Shown: piece by piece, positions 1 through 11,933 of the stretch | How positions within the stretch are numbered: position 1 is the stretch's first letter | Layout of the letters: each line of letters starts with the position of its first letter | DNA from: Rutpela maculata | Lineage: Eukaryota; Arthropoda; Insecta; Coleoptera; Cerambycidae | Reading direction: 5' to 3' | Length of the DNA stretch: 64,000 bases | Assembly (NCBI GenBank): GCA_936432065.2 | Contig: OW386290.2 | Span: 145,091,677-145,155,676 of the forward strand | Notes under the pieces: generated by a model | Told to the model about the DNA's origin: nothing | The model's input: only the letters and a program-made list of their open reading frames with translations | Databases searched by the model: none | Position numbers and translations under genes: made by a program

Positions 1-551
1 TGAAATCCTCTACCCCCAAAAACCCATAAACCGATACTCCACATCGGTAGTGGGATGGGGATGGTGATAGGGGGTGGTAGTGGGGGTGGATAAAGTAAAA
101 AAATATTTTGAGGTTTCTGGTTCTTGTACACACACTAAATCACATTTTTTTTCATCCCCTTTAATAATGGGATGGGGGTGGCTAATGCCAAAATTTTTTT
201 TGAGACCCTAGCTTCTCTTGTATATACTAAATACCAATTTTGTGAACTCTTACCTGCTTGATTTACCTATTTACCCCAAATTTACCCCAATTTACCTCCC
301 ACACTTCGACCGAACAAGATGAAAATATAATCTAGTTCTAGGTTTCGTTAAAGTACATATGTGTACCAAATTTCAAGTCAATATCTCAAACGGTTCCAGA
401 GTAAACGTGCGCACAAAAAAAAGTTACAGACCGACAGACAGTCAGAAATTCTTTTTTCGCTCAAACTTAAAATCTCGACGTTTCATGACATTCTAAGCTT
501 ATTTGAACAATAAAAATTTTTAAAAAAATTTTGTTTTTACTATACTTCCAC
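1..551 (-). repeat. 0.7-kb repeat family A, copy 1 (cut by window start and by a foldback)
   Basis: Minus-strand copy of the family seen complete at 14228, 23099 and 39949. It carries the C-rich blocks that read ACCCCCATTACCACCCCC on the other strand, the GTCTGTCTG tract and the GCGCACGTTTACTCTGGAAC block. The terminal bases of this copy reappear at 2006-2019, on the far side of the 1.45-kb foldback at 553-2005, so the foldback inserted into this copy. Confidence 0.8.
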
Positions 552-552
552 C

Positions 553-2005
553 GTAGCCCAGTCAATGAACGTTCCATAAGGGGGTCTAGAGGGAAACGCC
601 GAGATCACAATTTTTTACTTGAGGGCTGTGTTTGAACTATTTAGGAGGTAAACATACCAAAAGTCCCCGAACGTAGGAAGTGGGGGGGGATGCAGGGGGG
701 GAACGAAGAAGGTCTGGGTTTTTGGTTTTTCGCTCATATCTCATATATATTATAATCAAAAAGTGGCTATACCCAAAAATTAAAGCTAATTAAATTTTCT
801 ATAATAATGTTTCTATTAATTTTTTTCGTATCTGTTATGGTTCATGAATGAATTGTATAACTTTTTACTGTATTCTAACTTTATTATAAATTGAAAATAA
901 ATTTTAATAACCATCGTAGAAAAAAATTTCTTTACAGATATCCGTTTTACAGCAGACTGAACTAAAATATAATAAAAAATGTCTTTGCGTCTGTAAGTGT
1001 GTGTGTGCGTATATATCTATATGTGCGTGTATACCGTTTCTTGTAAAAATGATAACTTTTGTGAGACTTAAAATATTTGATTTCAATTTAGAACATATGT
1101 AAAACAGCATATTACCATAATCCCTATTGAAATTGGGCCATATCTGTAATCATGGTGATAACCAGAAGCCTACAAACTCTCATACGTAAAATACGTTTTA
1201 TTTTAATTTCAGAGCAAAATATTACTAAGCATACAAAAATAAGAAGATGTATAAGATTTCTAAACCGCAATATACCGGGTGTATGTTAGGCAAATCAACT
1301 TTATTTAAATTAGATGATATATCAGTGTTATCCTAAAATATGGAACATGGTATTTTTAATAACATTATTATGAAGTGAGAATTGTAGGCCTCTGGTTATC
1401 ACTATGTATTGCAGATATGGCCCAATTTCAATAGAGATTATTGTAATATGCTGTTTTACATATGTTCCAAATTGTAATAAAATATTTTAAGTCTAACAGT
1501 AATTATCGTGTTTACAAGAAGCGGTATACAGGCACACAGAGATATACACGCACACACATACACACTTAAGACACAAACATATTTTTTATTCGATATTTCA
1601 GTTCAGTCTGTTGTGAAACGGCTATGTGTACAAGAAATTTTTTTCTACGATGATTATTAAAATTTATTTTCAATTTATAATAAATTTATAATAAAGTTAG
1701 AATACAGTCAAAAGACATAGAATTCATTACTGAACCATAGCAGATACGAAAAAAAATAATATAAACATTATTGTAGAAAATTTAGTCAGCTTTAATTTTG
1801 CATATAGCCATATAGCCTTTTTGATTAGGGCTAACCGTTTTCGAGATATGAGCGAAAAACCAAAAACCAGGACCTTCCTCGTGCCCCCCCTGCATCCCCC
1901 CCCCCCCACCTCCTACGTTCGAGGACTTTTGGTATGTTTACCTCCTTAATAGTCCAAATTGTGACTCAGCGTTTCTCTCTAGAAACTATTCATTGACTGG
2001 ACTAC
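553..2005. mobile_element. Long-armed foldback element FB1
   Basis: Two inverted arms of about 630 bases (553-1190 and 1375-2005) flank a spacer of about 185 bases. The outer ends read GTAGCCCAGTCAATGAA and, inverted, GTAGTCCAGTCAATGAA. No coding capacity is seen. The insertion splits family-A copy 1. No clear target duplication could be assigned. Confidence 0.8.
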
Positions 2006-2186
2006 TGGATGTGGAAGTAATTATAAAATGAACCTCACGAGTCATGACCAGCAGAAGAGAAGCCGCGGGTCAACGAATCAGATTTTTCTCCGGACCAATG
2101 CTGTCAAACAAGCATTGCACTAAATTTCTCCTCCTCTCGCCAGGACCGGCGGCGTTTACTTTTACCAAAAATTGATCCATACATAC

Positions 2187-2407
2187 CCTCATGGCCAACA
2201 GGATAACACAGCAGGAGATCCCCAATATTGTGTCCATTTTGTCCACCTCTGTAATATGAATGAAAAATTGTTTCCAGACGTCAATAAATTGTTCTGCTTG
2301 GTAGTGCAGGCCAAACAAACTCTTTACTTGGGACGTTGCTATTGTAATGGCCCCTGCCGATGTAAATGCAGCTACCACAGGAGTCGATACGAAGTCCACC
2401 AAGAAAC
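2187..2407 (-). CDS. SLC26 gene 1, third visible coding exon
   Basis: This 221-base exon completes the glycine codon split by intron 2 (9,526 bases) and encodes GFLVDFVSTPVVAAFTSAGA, then ITIATSQVKSLFGL, the SLC26 core transport-domain block. It ends CCVILLAMR before GTATGT. The acceptor on the minus strand is TTGGTAG. The exon leaves in phase 0, so the next exon must lie below position 1. Together the three exons give 198 uninterrupted residues; the family is usually 550-700 residues, so about two thirds of the gene is outside the window. Confidence 0.9.
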
Positions 2408-2874
2408 CTACCAAATACAAATAGTATGATCCTAGTGTCTAAAGGTTTTTAACCTCACATTAGTTACAAATCTCGTGAATATTTGCATGTATGTGGAAGT
2501 CATTTTTTTAATGTCCGAAAATAACCCTCGCACACTTTTGTGTATTTTCTTCCAAGTACAAAATACTGCCTCTACGCAAAAATTCAAGCCATTTGTAATT
2601 AATGAGAGGTTGAAGAGCAAATTTAGCAAACTCAAAGTTTTTGGACAATTCTGAACAATTTTCAATAAGTTTTCCGATAAAAAAATACCAAATGTGATTT
2701 TTTGATTTTTTTCATTTATTTTGGCATCGCAGCTAATTTGCATTTGTAGAAGGCGAATGTTTTTTTGGTCATAAATGGACCCTATTGGTCCTATTAACAA
2801 TAATATATAATAATAATAACGTTTATTTACAGAAAATTAAGTTTACAGATTATCTACTTATTATGTACTACTAG

Positions 2875-3780
2875 CAAGTAAGTTGTAGTGTGAAGATGCG
2901 ATGTATAGAAAATACCTGATAGCAATGTCCATTTTATTTTACTCTACAGTAATATTTTCCTTACGACGCGTCGTTTGCAAGATACGAACGAAAAACCGAA
3001 AAAACTACGAAAATTTCGAGGTTTTTTGCGTTTTTCGACCTGAGCGGGTACTGCTACGAGGCAGCAGATTCGTGTTCAGCACCCCAAAAAACATATAATT
3101 CCGTTGAGAAACCTTCTACCAGACTCATGTTACGAGAGTGTTTTTTAATCAAATTTGATCAAGGCCTGATCAAATGGGTTCAGAAGTACCTGTCTCGTAA
3201 CATGAGTCCTGTAAAATGTTTCTGAACGGAATTATGTTTTTTGGGGGTGCTGAACACGAATCTGAAGTTTGCTCCCTCATAGCAGTACCGGCTCAGGTCG
3301 AAAAATGCAAAAAACCTCGAAATTTTCGGAGTTTTTCCGGTTTTCTGCTCATATCTTGCAAACGACGCGTTGTACGAAAAATATTACTGTAGAGTAAAAT
3401 AAAATGGACATTGCTATCAGGTATTTTCTGTACATCGCATCTTCACACTACAACTTGCTCTTTTTTCTGCTCTTTTTTCCCGCTAACTATATTGACAGCG
3501 ACCTTATAAATCGGTCTAATTTGGAAGTTAGGGAGGTCATTCGACGCAGAATTTAATGCTTTTCAACTTTGAATACAGTAATATTTTCTGTATGACGCGT
3601 CGTTTGCAAGATATGAGCGGAAAACCAAAAAAACTCCGAAATTGTCGAGGTTTCTTGCGTTTTTCGACCTGAGCCGGTACTGCTACGAGGCAGCAAACTT
3701 CAGATTCGTGTTCAGCACCCCAAAAAACATTTAATTCCGTTGAGAAACCTTCTACCGGACTCATGTTACCGAAAAACTAC
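2875..3780. repeat. Foldback FB2 plus a third partial arm
   Basis: Arms 2875-3140 and 3190-3460 are inverted copies. A third, partial copy in plus orientation lies at 3570-3775. Each carries ACGACGCGTCGTTTGCAAG and the 15-mer CTGAACACGAATCTG or its complement. The arrangement (arm, inverted arm, arm) suggests a second insertion or unequal exchange. Nothing coding is seen. Confidence 0.8.
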
Positions 3781-3789
3781 CATTTGATC

Positions 3790-4850
3790 AGGCTATTTGT
3801 ACGACGTCAATAAGAATGGGAATAAATCACGTCTTTCATTTGCCCTCCACTGTCTTTTTTTTACGCCACTTGGAGGGTAAAAATGAGACACTGTTTATTT
3901 TTGTTTATCAACGGTACTTTTTAGTAAAAAAATACATAGAAATATATTTTTTCCTGTCATTTTTACATATGATACCAATCTTTCATTAAATGTGACTCGA
4001 TTCTAAGCAACCTAAAAATTGAAATATGACGTTTTGTCTCATTTTTACCCCGCCTGACCCTGTGTTATTTATATAAGAGAGGGGCGGCAAAATGCCTGGA
4101 GCCAGCCCTGGAAGTAAGTAAAGAGCTTCACTTAAGAAATTACTGAGAAGTAACGTTTTAGAATTTTAAGTAACAGAGCTAGATTTCCTAAACGTTTTTC
4201 TAAAAAAAACTGCTCTTTCATTCGCAAAACAACTACAGTATTTAAAATCAGATACTCGGCATAAGAGCTGCAAAGGGGGGATCCACTATAAATTCTTTCT
4301 CATTACAAACTCATTCTAATTCGATGCAAATTGTAGTTTAGATGTTATTAATAAAAACATTTTATACATTGCTATTATATCCTGTATAAAAAGTGCAAGA
4401 TAATTAAATTATATACTTTATGGTCCAAAAAACAAACAAGGCTACTGACTGACTTTCAATGTTATTCCATGGTATAACAGTCGGATCAAGCCACAGAAAT
4501 ACTGCAAAAAGTAATCAAATCCTTTAGTTATATAATTATTGTGTAAATAATAATTATAATAATAATTGTTTAATATGGCGAGGAATGTATTTAAGGCCTT
4601 GGGCAAACTGAATACCCACATTAAAGTAATTTCCTCATAATTTTGTTAAATAACGTCTCCATTATAATATCGTTGAGTTTCGAATAAAGTCAATATCAAG
4701 AACAAGATGGGCAACAAAAATAGACCATTGGAACTATAGTTTACTACACTAAATGGGAACTAACCACAAACTTAGAAAAAACTCGACCAGCCTTTTTCAC
4801 GAGAAGAAAAAGCCAACTGATACTCCAATATTTAAAATGACAGCCTGGAA
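3790..4850. other. Intron 2 sequence without recognised features
   Basis: AT-rich intronic DNA of gene 1. I see no exon, RNA gene or clear repeat boundary here. Confidence 0.5.
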
Positions 4851-6790
4851 TGGTAATTAGTTTAGTAATATAACAGATAATATTGTAATATATCAGACAA
4901 AAAGTTTTGAAAATTGGTAGAAATGTTAAGCATAGCATAAAAATTACTAAAGCGAGTCTGCTTCATCCCCTAGGATGTCGTTTCCACCCCCATTTTGAGG
5001 TTTTCTAGATTATCTCGAGAACGGTGCACTTTTTGATAAGAATACCTATATACAAAATTATTCTCAATCAAAAACGTCTCCACAATTTTTTTCCTAAAAT
5101 TAATAGTACCGTGGGAAATGAGGGTTGACTCCGGTTATAAATTGTAATCTTTACTATAATGTAATTTAATTCAATAACGTTTACAACGCTTACGTTAGTT
5201 ACATAAGAAAATATTACGGTAATAGAATAACTGTCGTGTTCGATGGTTATTTGGATAATGCAAACAGCACGAAGAGCCTATAACGACAAAGACGGGTACT
5301 GCAAAGAACCTGTCCTGAAATTATATTTGATGAAAACACTGTTGTTTCTGAAACTCAGCAGAAGTTCTTTAGTAATTTGTTTAACAAAGAACGTTTGATT
5401 GCAGAACTAGTGGAAAAATTTAAGAATGAAGAAATCGAGGTGTCCGTTGCTGCAGATGACGTCGATTTATTAATAGTACAAACTGCTATAAAAAAATGTT
5501 ATAAGTGTGACACAGCTGTTGTCGTAGGACAAGATATTGACTGCAAGAAGAACTCTTCTTATTGCTCTTTCTCCCTCCGACATAATACCAGCAAAAAGAT
5601 TTACAGTTCCCGAGATTTACAATCCTCAACTGTAAAGGAACAATATTATTTCCACACGCCATCAGCGTTTTTTTTTTCAAAGGAAAGGTTAATGCAATCA
5701 ATGTGCTTAATAAAAGAGATGACCTACAAGACATCGTAATGAAAAAGTTAATCATGAAGAAATTGTAGACGTAGGAGAGCGATTTGGTCTAGCTTTATAC
5801 AGTTCTACCTCCGCAGAAAAAAGTCTAGATGTACACAGATTCATGACTTTTAACAAACTTGTTGGTAAAGCGAACAATGCTGTAATGTTATCAAAACTAC
5901 CACCAACTTCTGCTGCTGCTCATTGCGTTTTTTACCAAATTCAAACATGGAGAAACGTTACGCTAGAAGCTACTGATTGGGGATGGAAAAAAGTCGGCAG
6001 TATATTAACCCCAACTATGACAACAAAAGAATCAGCTCCCGAATCTGTTTTAACACTAATTTCTTGTTCATGCAAATTAGAGTGCGAAAACAGGTGCAGT
6101 TGCAGAAGAGCAGGCTTACCTTGCTCCACAATGTGTTACCATTGCCACAGACAAACATGCGTGAATGTCGAATCTATGGAAGACGACGAAGATTAATTAA
6201 CGCAGGTAACCTTCTGATAATTAGTGAAAAGGGGACACCAAGTAAAAAAACGCGCCAATTGCTTTACCTCTGGAGTGGCGTGTCAACAAGTACAATGTTC
6301 TCGCTTCTTTAAAAATTAGGGGTGAGAGGGTGGAAGCGCTACATTTATTATAATTGTAAGTGAAGTTTAGTAGCTACTGCTTTAGCGATAAGCATTGAAC
6401 TTTAAAGTAGATTATAGTAGAGATTACAATTTATTGTGCTAACCGGAACCAACCCTTATGTGTGCGCCTTATTTCCCACGGTACTACTAATTTTTGGAAA
6501 AAAGTTGTGGAGATGTTTTTGGTAAAGAATTTTATAAGGAATAATTTTGTATATAGGTATTTTTATCAAAAAGTGCACCGTTCCCGAGCTAATCTAGAAA
6601 GCCTCAAAATGGGGGTGGAAACGACGTCCTAGGGGATGAAGCACACTATTTAGGGGTAGTAACTTTTCAGTTTATTAATTCTTATGATATCCTTAACATT
6701 TCCACCAATTTTCAAAACTTTATGAATTTTGTCCATACAAGTCGTTATATTACTGAACTATATTGTAAAATATCTGAGAAACAACACTTG
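4850..6790 (+). mobile_element. Long-TIR element P1 encoding a PIN/XPG-like plus CXC protein
   Basis: Inverted repeats of roughly 330 bases (about 4850-5180 and 6400-6790) flank a single decayed coding region. Matching landmarks are GCTTCATCCCCTAGG, the TTTTGAAAATTGGT stretch and GTACCGTGGGAAAT. The arms are clearly diverged from each other, so the insertion is old. It lies within intron 2 of SLC26 gene 1. Exact ends and target duplication could not be fixed by eye. Confidence 0.75.
5234..6196 (+). pseudogene. PIN/XPG-like protein with C-terminal CXC motif (P1 copy, broken)
   Basis: Unnamed protein family. The N-terminal part reads VVFDGYLDNANSTKSL, followed by a long stretch ending DDVDLLIVQTA and VVVGQDID. 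These acidic, strand-like motifs resemble PIN/FEN1/XPG-type nuclease folds (an inference). The C-terminus (from about 6055) has CSCKLECENRCSCRRAGL followed by further spaced cysteines (CSTMC, CHRQTC), resembling a tesmin/TSO1 CXC DNA-binding motif. The frame is interrupted several times between 5280 and 5850. The same family occurs at 16061-17009 and 39260-39760, each inside its own long inverted repeats. No DDE transposase was found with it. Confidence 0.65.
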
Positions 6791-7592
6791 AGAAACAAGT
6801 TTAGAAATAGAGTCAGTTAACTTTATAATATTTTGAAAAACGCCTCTATCCACATATCCACCTTTACTTATAAAACCTACCTACACTCGCTCAGTATTAA
6901 CTTACGCCTCCCCTACGAATTCAAGTATTACAAAACAAAGTAGGTACTAAAAATAGCATACAAAACCACTCATCGCACATCTACCGAATTTTACTCCTTC
7001 CTAGCATAAGAAGACCCACTCATCCCTAAATTCACCATAACCTCAACCCACCCTTCACTTAATTATATTTATAGTCCCTAAATATTTTGTTACACTAACT
7101 TGTATTGAAAATATAAAAAATAATAAAAATGAAAAAGTAACTATTCACCAAAAGAAACATAAAAGAAAACCAAAAAGAAATCCTAAGAGAATAACAAACA
7201 ACTAAATAACATCGCACTAAGCCTATTAATAAAGATCAGACTGCAAAAGAGCCATTAATCAGTCATTACGAACTAATTACACTGAAAGAAATGAGCCATG
7301 TAACGCCACATGTGCATATAACAACTTACTTAACACAAAAAAATAAACAACCACTAAAATAATCTCAGTCATTCCTGTTACTAACCAAACACGTAGGGAT
7401 AGGAGTAGATACTGCAACACAACCTAACAAATACTACACATCCCACAAACAACCAGCTCATATAAGAGCAAGTTATGTAATAAGACGTTTAATAACCTAT
7501 GGCAAGCACCGAAAGAGATGGAAAGCCATACCTCCACCCAGGGATCAATGACTAGTCATCAAGATCAGACTCTTCTTATTCACAACTTACAT
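6790..7592. other. Intron 2 sequence without recognised features
   Basis: AT-rich intronic sequence with many short A and T runs. No coding sequence or repeat boundary was recognised before the transposon target duplication at 7593. Confidence 0.5.
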
Positions 7593-7891
7593 ACGTACAT
7601 TAGGGTGGGCCGAATATGATACAAAAAAATTGTTTTTTGAAAATGGAGTTCTGATAGCAAGAAATACATGCCTTCTTGCTTCTCTATGAAGTGTGTAAAA
7701 GCTGGTTTCAATATGAGTACTTCTTGAGGGGGCGCAACGGCAGTGAATTTTATGATTAAATTAAAAATTAATAAAATAAAAATTAAATTCAACAACTCAG
7801 TTTTTTATTATTTATTTGCGTATTTAATACAAATACTGGTAATAACACGGACTCACACTCTCCACACCCAACCACCCTACTATTTAGAACT

Positions 7892-9538
7892 TTAAGGTTT
7901 ATAGTCCTGCTTACAATCAAATTTAGGCATCTTTTTTCGAGATGCAATCCTTGCACGGATAAAGCCGTCTCTTGCTGCAAAACCACAGACAGCTGCAGAA
8001 GCTTCAGTAACTATTTTTACCATCCGTTCCACACCTTGCGTATGACAAGGAAAACGTGGAAATTGTAAGATATCAACAGTTCCTGTGCTTACCATATCAC
8101 ATAATTCTTTATCTCCAACTGTTCCTAAGATAGGTGGTTCTGTAGTAGCAACGTTCTGCCAATCAATAATGTCTATGTAGTCATCACATTCAAAGCAAAG
8201 CTTTGGTATTTCAAATAATCGCGGTTTATCTGACTTAATCTTTCTTGCATTTATTATTCTTCTCAACCCCAGCTCACGAATATGTTTTCTGTCGTCAGTA
8301 TTCATCGCCAGCAATATGTTTTCGGTATGTGCAAAGTAGGCATTTCTTTGAATAACTGGATCAACAATATTGCGTAGATCTTCCGACAAATATCGAGAAT
8401 TCTTAATTAGGGCGAAAAGATGTCTAGAACCATCTTTGCAAGAGGGTGATGCTTTAATTTTGAACCAGGTTGGAGCATATACTTTGATGACGTACTCTGC
8501 CAATATTTTTAAATTTTTACTTGGATTTTCCGTAGAAATATAAAGTCTAAGAATGCGATTGGCAGCTGTCAGCCATCGCGAATGGGCTAATTTGCCAGGA
8601 TTCTTCAGTGAAAGATCTTCTGGACAATGACCGCTGATAACTGCATTGCAAATTTGTAGCAAATAACACTGGTCTGTGCTTAAATCTGATGGATTCATAA
8701 TACTGGGCTTCTGTCCTTGAATAGCTTGGTAATTAACAACTGGCATTTTCTCGCATTTAAGCAGTAACTTTCCTATAGGTCCCGAAAAACATCGTGGTCC
8801 TGTAGTGTGGCCATCAATGTGCTGCAATAAGTGCCCGAGTGGTAATTCATTAGCATGCAGTTGGCAAACCAGCCACTGCAGCGGCTTTTTTAGGGAATCT
8901 TCTAGCAGTTTAATGATGCCTCCTTTGTGTACCGTATTGACTGCTGTCCCATCGCAACCAATTGCACACAAATTTTCCATACTGATGTCGCTACTATGAA
9001 TCAAATTTAAAATAGCATCGAAAATATTTACCGCTGTAGAAGTATTTGGTGATACATGCCCCACATATGTGGCCCCTGGTTCCGATATCAGAGTAATATG
9101 CTCTTGTAATATAGTTTTCCTGTAGTACTTTCCATTTTTTTTTACATTTACCAAAGTGCTGTCTTTTTTGCCATCAAAGTATAAACCTTGCAGATACCCA
9201 ATCGTTTCAAATGTTTCCCGTTTAACATTTTGTCTATTTACGTTTATCTCCCTCCTTATCTTATTTTTGTCGATAACTTTTGACACATTTTCTGGACTAA
9301 TAAGACCGACATCTTGCAAAACAGCATTTGCAATTGCTGCAGCAGAACGGGATGACATTCCAGTTCTGTCGCAAGCCATTGCTAATGATGGTAGTTTAAG
9401 TCTCATTTGAATAGTTTTCTTTATAACTGGAACGTCAAGCTCAGTAGAACAACAAGGTTCTGAAACTAGAGTGTTAGAAATAGATGTTGCAGCTTTTCCT
9501 TCAGCACCGGCAAGCCTGCGTGATTTTGCTGGTAAAAC
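7892..9538 (-). CDS. Transposase, exon 2 with RNase H-like catalytic core
   Basis: After the acceptor CCCCATAG the frame is open for 548 codons (VLPAKSRRLAGAEGKAATSI onward). Candidate catalytic positions are the Asp in LYFDGKKD, the Asp in IGCDGTAVNT, and a C-x2-H motif in WLVCQLHANELPLGHL. That motif follows the second acidic residue, as in hAT and other CxxH-clade DDE transposases. A later block CHTQGVERMVKIVTEAS contains an acidic residue that could be the third. I recognise this as an arthropod-widespread unnamed family; assignment to hAT is an inference helped by the 8-bp duplication. No stop or frameshift interrupts this exon, so the copy is recent. Confidence 0.85.
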   Translation of the reverse strand, partial: VLPAKSRRLAGAEGKAATSISNTLVSEPCCSTELDVPVIKKTIQMRLKLPSLAMACDRTGMSSRSAAAIANAVLQDVGLISPENVSKVIDKNKIRREINVNRQNVKRETFETIGYLQGLYFDGKKDSTLVNVKKNGKYYRKTILQEHITLISEPGATYVGHVSPNTSTAVNIFDAILNLIHSSDISMENLCAIGCDGTAVNTVHKGGIIKLLEDSLKKPLQWLVCQLHANELPLGHLLQHIDGHTTGPRCFSGPIGKLLLKCEKMPVVNYQAIQGQKPSIMNPSDLSTDQCYLLQICNAVISGHCPEDLSLKNPGKLAHSRWLTAANRILRLYISTENPSKNLKILAEYVIKVYAPTWFKIKASPSCKDGSRHLFALIKNSRYLSEDLRNIVDPVIQRNAYFAHTENILLAMNTDDRKHIRELGLRRIINARKIKSDKPRLFEIPKLCFECDDYIDIIDWQNVATTEPPILGTVGDKELCDMVSTGTVDILQFPRFPCHTQGVERMVKIVTEASAAVCGFAARDGFIRARIASRKKMPKFDCKQDYKP

Positions 9539-9600
9539 CTATGGGGATAAAGTCACATAATGATTAATTTATAAATAATAAATGTACCATAAAATCAAAC

Positions 9601-10238
9601 CTCGCTGTCAGATAAACTGGTTTCAATTTCTCCCTCGGTATACGCTCCTTGTCCCTTAGAAGCACCAGACTCCATTTTATGTTTTTTGATTCGCTGTAGT
9701 TCCTTTTCTTTTCTATTCTGAGTAGTTTGTAGTTTCTTCGTTGCAATGATATCAAGAGAGCCTATAGCCATTTTCCTAACAGTTCTCTGATCATGAAGGA
9801 ATTTTCTCTCACTTTCAGGTACTCTTTTAGTTTTATCACAAAGTATGAAGTCTGGACATTTACAACAGCTAATGTCAAAAAGTGTTGTTTGCGCTTCTTC
9901 TACAAACTGCCGAAGTTTCTCCCGAAAAGAAGCACTTTCCTTTCTATTTTTAAAACTCTTCTTAATATTTTTGCACTTACTCCAATAGTTTCGTAACATT
10001 TGAAGAATGCGATCACAAGATAGTGCAGGAATAGAAGCTTTCAACCATATCTGTGTTAATTCTTCTGCCACAATCACCGATATTTCCCCTACAGTTGGTT
10101 CTTTAGAAACTTCGGTTGGTTTTAAATTATTGCGGACGTGTTGATAAAAAGAACGCGATGACTCAACTTGTCACCATCACCAAATATTACACATTGTTTG
10201 TCATCATCACTTCGTGTACTACTTTTACGTGACGACAT
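9601..10238 (-). CDS. Transposase, exon 1 (one apparent frameshift)
   Basis: The likely start is the ATG at 10238, opening MSSRKSSTRSDDDKQCVIFG. This frame closes near 10124, while the frame that continues to 9601 (SFYQHVRNNLKPTEV, then a basic region with NRKESASFREKL and a CCKCPDFILC cysteine pair) is open from about 10155. The 638-base length is one short of a multiple of three, so a single-base loss near 10155-10165 explains it. The alternative is a downstream start at 10077. The region is lysine- and glutamate-rich, as expected of a DNA-binding N-terminus. It ends in SLSDSE before GTTTGA, and the 62-base intron (9539-9600) is in phase 0. Confidence 0.75.
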
Positions 10239-10831
10239 AGTTTATGCACTATTATTAAAGACGATTTTAATCACAGTAACAACCCCGAAATACAAGCAAA
10301 AATCGAAACTAGTACACAGTAAACTGCAACACGCACTGTCAAGTGTCAAGCGCCAACTGATTGAATTCCTCACTTATTAGCTCATAGCCACTTGCCTATA
10401 ATATATTGCGCATGCGCCAATATCTCACGGTCTACTTTAGACGAGTCTCAAGTTTTGCTAAACCACTTGTGCTAAATAACAAGAAAACATCTTGCACACT
10501 TTAATGAGAAACACGCCTATAATTAATTATACAATAAATGTCGTAATTAGGAAATTTTCAAAGCTTTTGCAACCACTCAAGGACTTTTCAGAATCTTACC
10601 AGTTTTTTTTTGGTTAACATATACATGAAAAGGCACAATATTTTCACTATCAGAACCAAAAAATTTCAAGTCCACTTTTTCGGCCCACCCTAACGTACAT
10701 ATCCAAATTATGCTAGTTCTAGTTAGCCTCCCTTCGTCTATCTGACATCATCCTGCCATCTATCTCTTTGGTTCAGCGTCGCTAAAGTTTTTCCCCATCA
10801 GATACTTGGTGATATTAGCCTGACATCTAAA

Positions 10832-11020
10832 GGTGTCCTCTTCGTGGGAAAACCAGATGGCAAGAGGCGAAAGGGCCGTCTTTCAAAGTGTAGGGATGAT
10901 GTCACCAAGGAGCTGAATGGGAATTCGGTGAGGCTGTGGCCCTGGCAAGCAATCGCGGCAGATGCCGTGTTGCCATCAGGCGTGCTCTACAGCAAACGGA
11001 GGCTGACTAAAATAAATTAA
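10832..11020 (+). pseudogene. RTE-like LINE C-terminal fragment
   Basis: A 62-codon open stretch ending in TAA contains FVGKPDGKRRKGRLSKCRDD, the glycine-lysine-arginine-rich pattern seen at the end of RTE-type non-LTR reverse transcriptase proteins, followed by VTKELNGNSVRLWPW. No reverse transcriptase motifs are present upstream, which suits a 5'-truncated copy. It lies 140 bases beyond the DNA transposon, in intron 2. Confidence 0.6.
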
Positions 11021-11462
11021 TGACTCGCACGTCTGGCAAAGCGTTATTAATAAGAAGATAAAGGTTATCGAACCATGGTACCTCCGTGCTCAGTGTTTTC
11101 ACGTGACAACTTGATCGGCTTGCCGATTATCTGATTCGTTTACGAATTTGGCTTTTTGTTCATCGTACAATGTCACGTCTACAGTATTTCTGATAAACTG
11201 TACAAGTTCATCAGTATTATTGTACTATGTTCCAAGCTCAATCTTAACTATTTATGTCCGTGATTAGACAAGTTAAGGGTACTATCGAAATTTTCCTAAA
11301 TTTTGTGAGAACATTTAAGATTGTTATTATCTGAGGCATTTAAAATAGCCAAAGGATTAGTACTACGCGAGACATTTATAAAATTTCTTTCCATATCTGA
11401 GAAATTTCGTTTGATTGGGTACTCTCAAGTTCAGAAAAAATACTTGTCAGTCAATTGTTCGA

Positions 11463-11665
11463 CTTAGAAAATAATAATAACACCCCCACAAGTAATGGAA
11501 CTCCCCTTTGTCCCTGAAAGGGACTTGGAGGGTGTAACACTTTTCGAAACAAGGGACGCACACCTAGTATCCGAGTTTTCAGAAAAAATCGCAATGTCAC
11601 GACCGGAAATCGAACCTATGACTCTAGGGGAGAGTCAATAACCATTACCGTTAAATATACTTTAT
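11463..11665 (-). repeat. tRNA-derived SINE-like sequence
   Basis: On the minus strand TAACGGTAATGGTTATTGAC resembles a pol III A box. It is followed by a stem-loop with a 5-bp stem GACTC/GAGTC and a 7-base loop TCCCCTA, like an anticodon arm, and by GGTTCGATTTCC, a B-box match. The rest is an unrelated body. A functional tRNA is unlikely because the T stem does not pair fully and the variable region is too short. Confidence 0.4.
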
Positions 11666-11933
11666 TGTTTGTTTTACGTTCTTATAACTCCTCATACAAC
11701 TTATTTTTATATCATTATTACAATCATAATATGGCCAATACGTTACGGACACGCGGGGCGTGAAGCGCATTGGCTGCCGGTGACATTCTGCAGAGACTTT
11801 AGGATATTTATTATTATTAAATGCTAATCTTGTAGCCTTCTTCCCTTCCTTACGCCTTTAAAATTGCACTGTCGGAAGGAATGTTTGTTTTTCAATTGTT
11901 ATGTTAAATTCTGTCAGTTCTATTGTCACTTAC

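Larger units (their letters stand above)
7601..10692 (-). mobile_element. Near-intact DNA transposon with 14-bp TIRs and 8-bp target duplication
   Basis: The left end TAGGGTGGGCCGAA is repeated perfectly in inverted orientation at the right end. Both sides are flanked by ACGTACAT (7593-7600 and 10693-10700), a perfect 8-bp target-site duplication. Total length is 3,092 bases. Eight-base duplications and TAGGG/CAGGG ends are typical of hAT elements, though P and a few other superfamilies also make 8-bp duplications. It carries one spliced gene on the minus strand and lies in intron 2 of SLC26 gene 1. Confidence 0.93.

Noticed and set aside
2070..2186. Extension of SLC26 exon 3 to the stop at 2070
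   Set aside because: The part after CCVILLAMR does not resemble SLC26, and a good GTATGT donor lies exactly at the loss of similarity, so it is intron.
5843..6312. Two overlapping plus-strand frames treated as separate genes
   Set aside because: Only the frame with the CSCK...CSC pattern matches the sister copy at 16716-17009. The other is a shadow frame.
11600..11655. tRNA gene candidate on the minus strand (anticodon-like CCC)
   Set aside because: Anticodon arm and B box are present, but position 33 is not T, the T stem mismatches and no acceptor stem closes. Called SINE-like instead.
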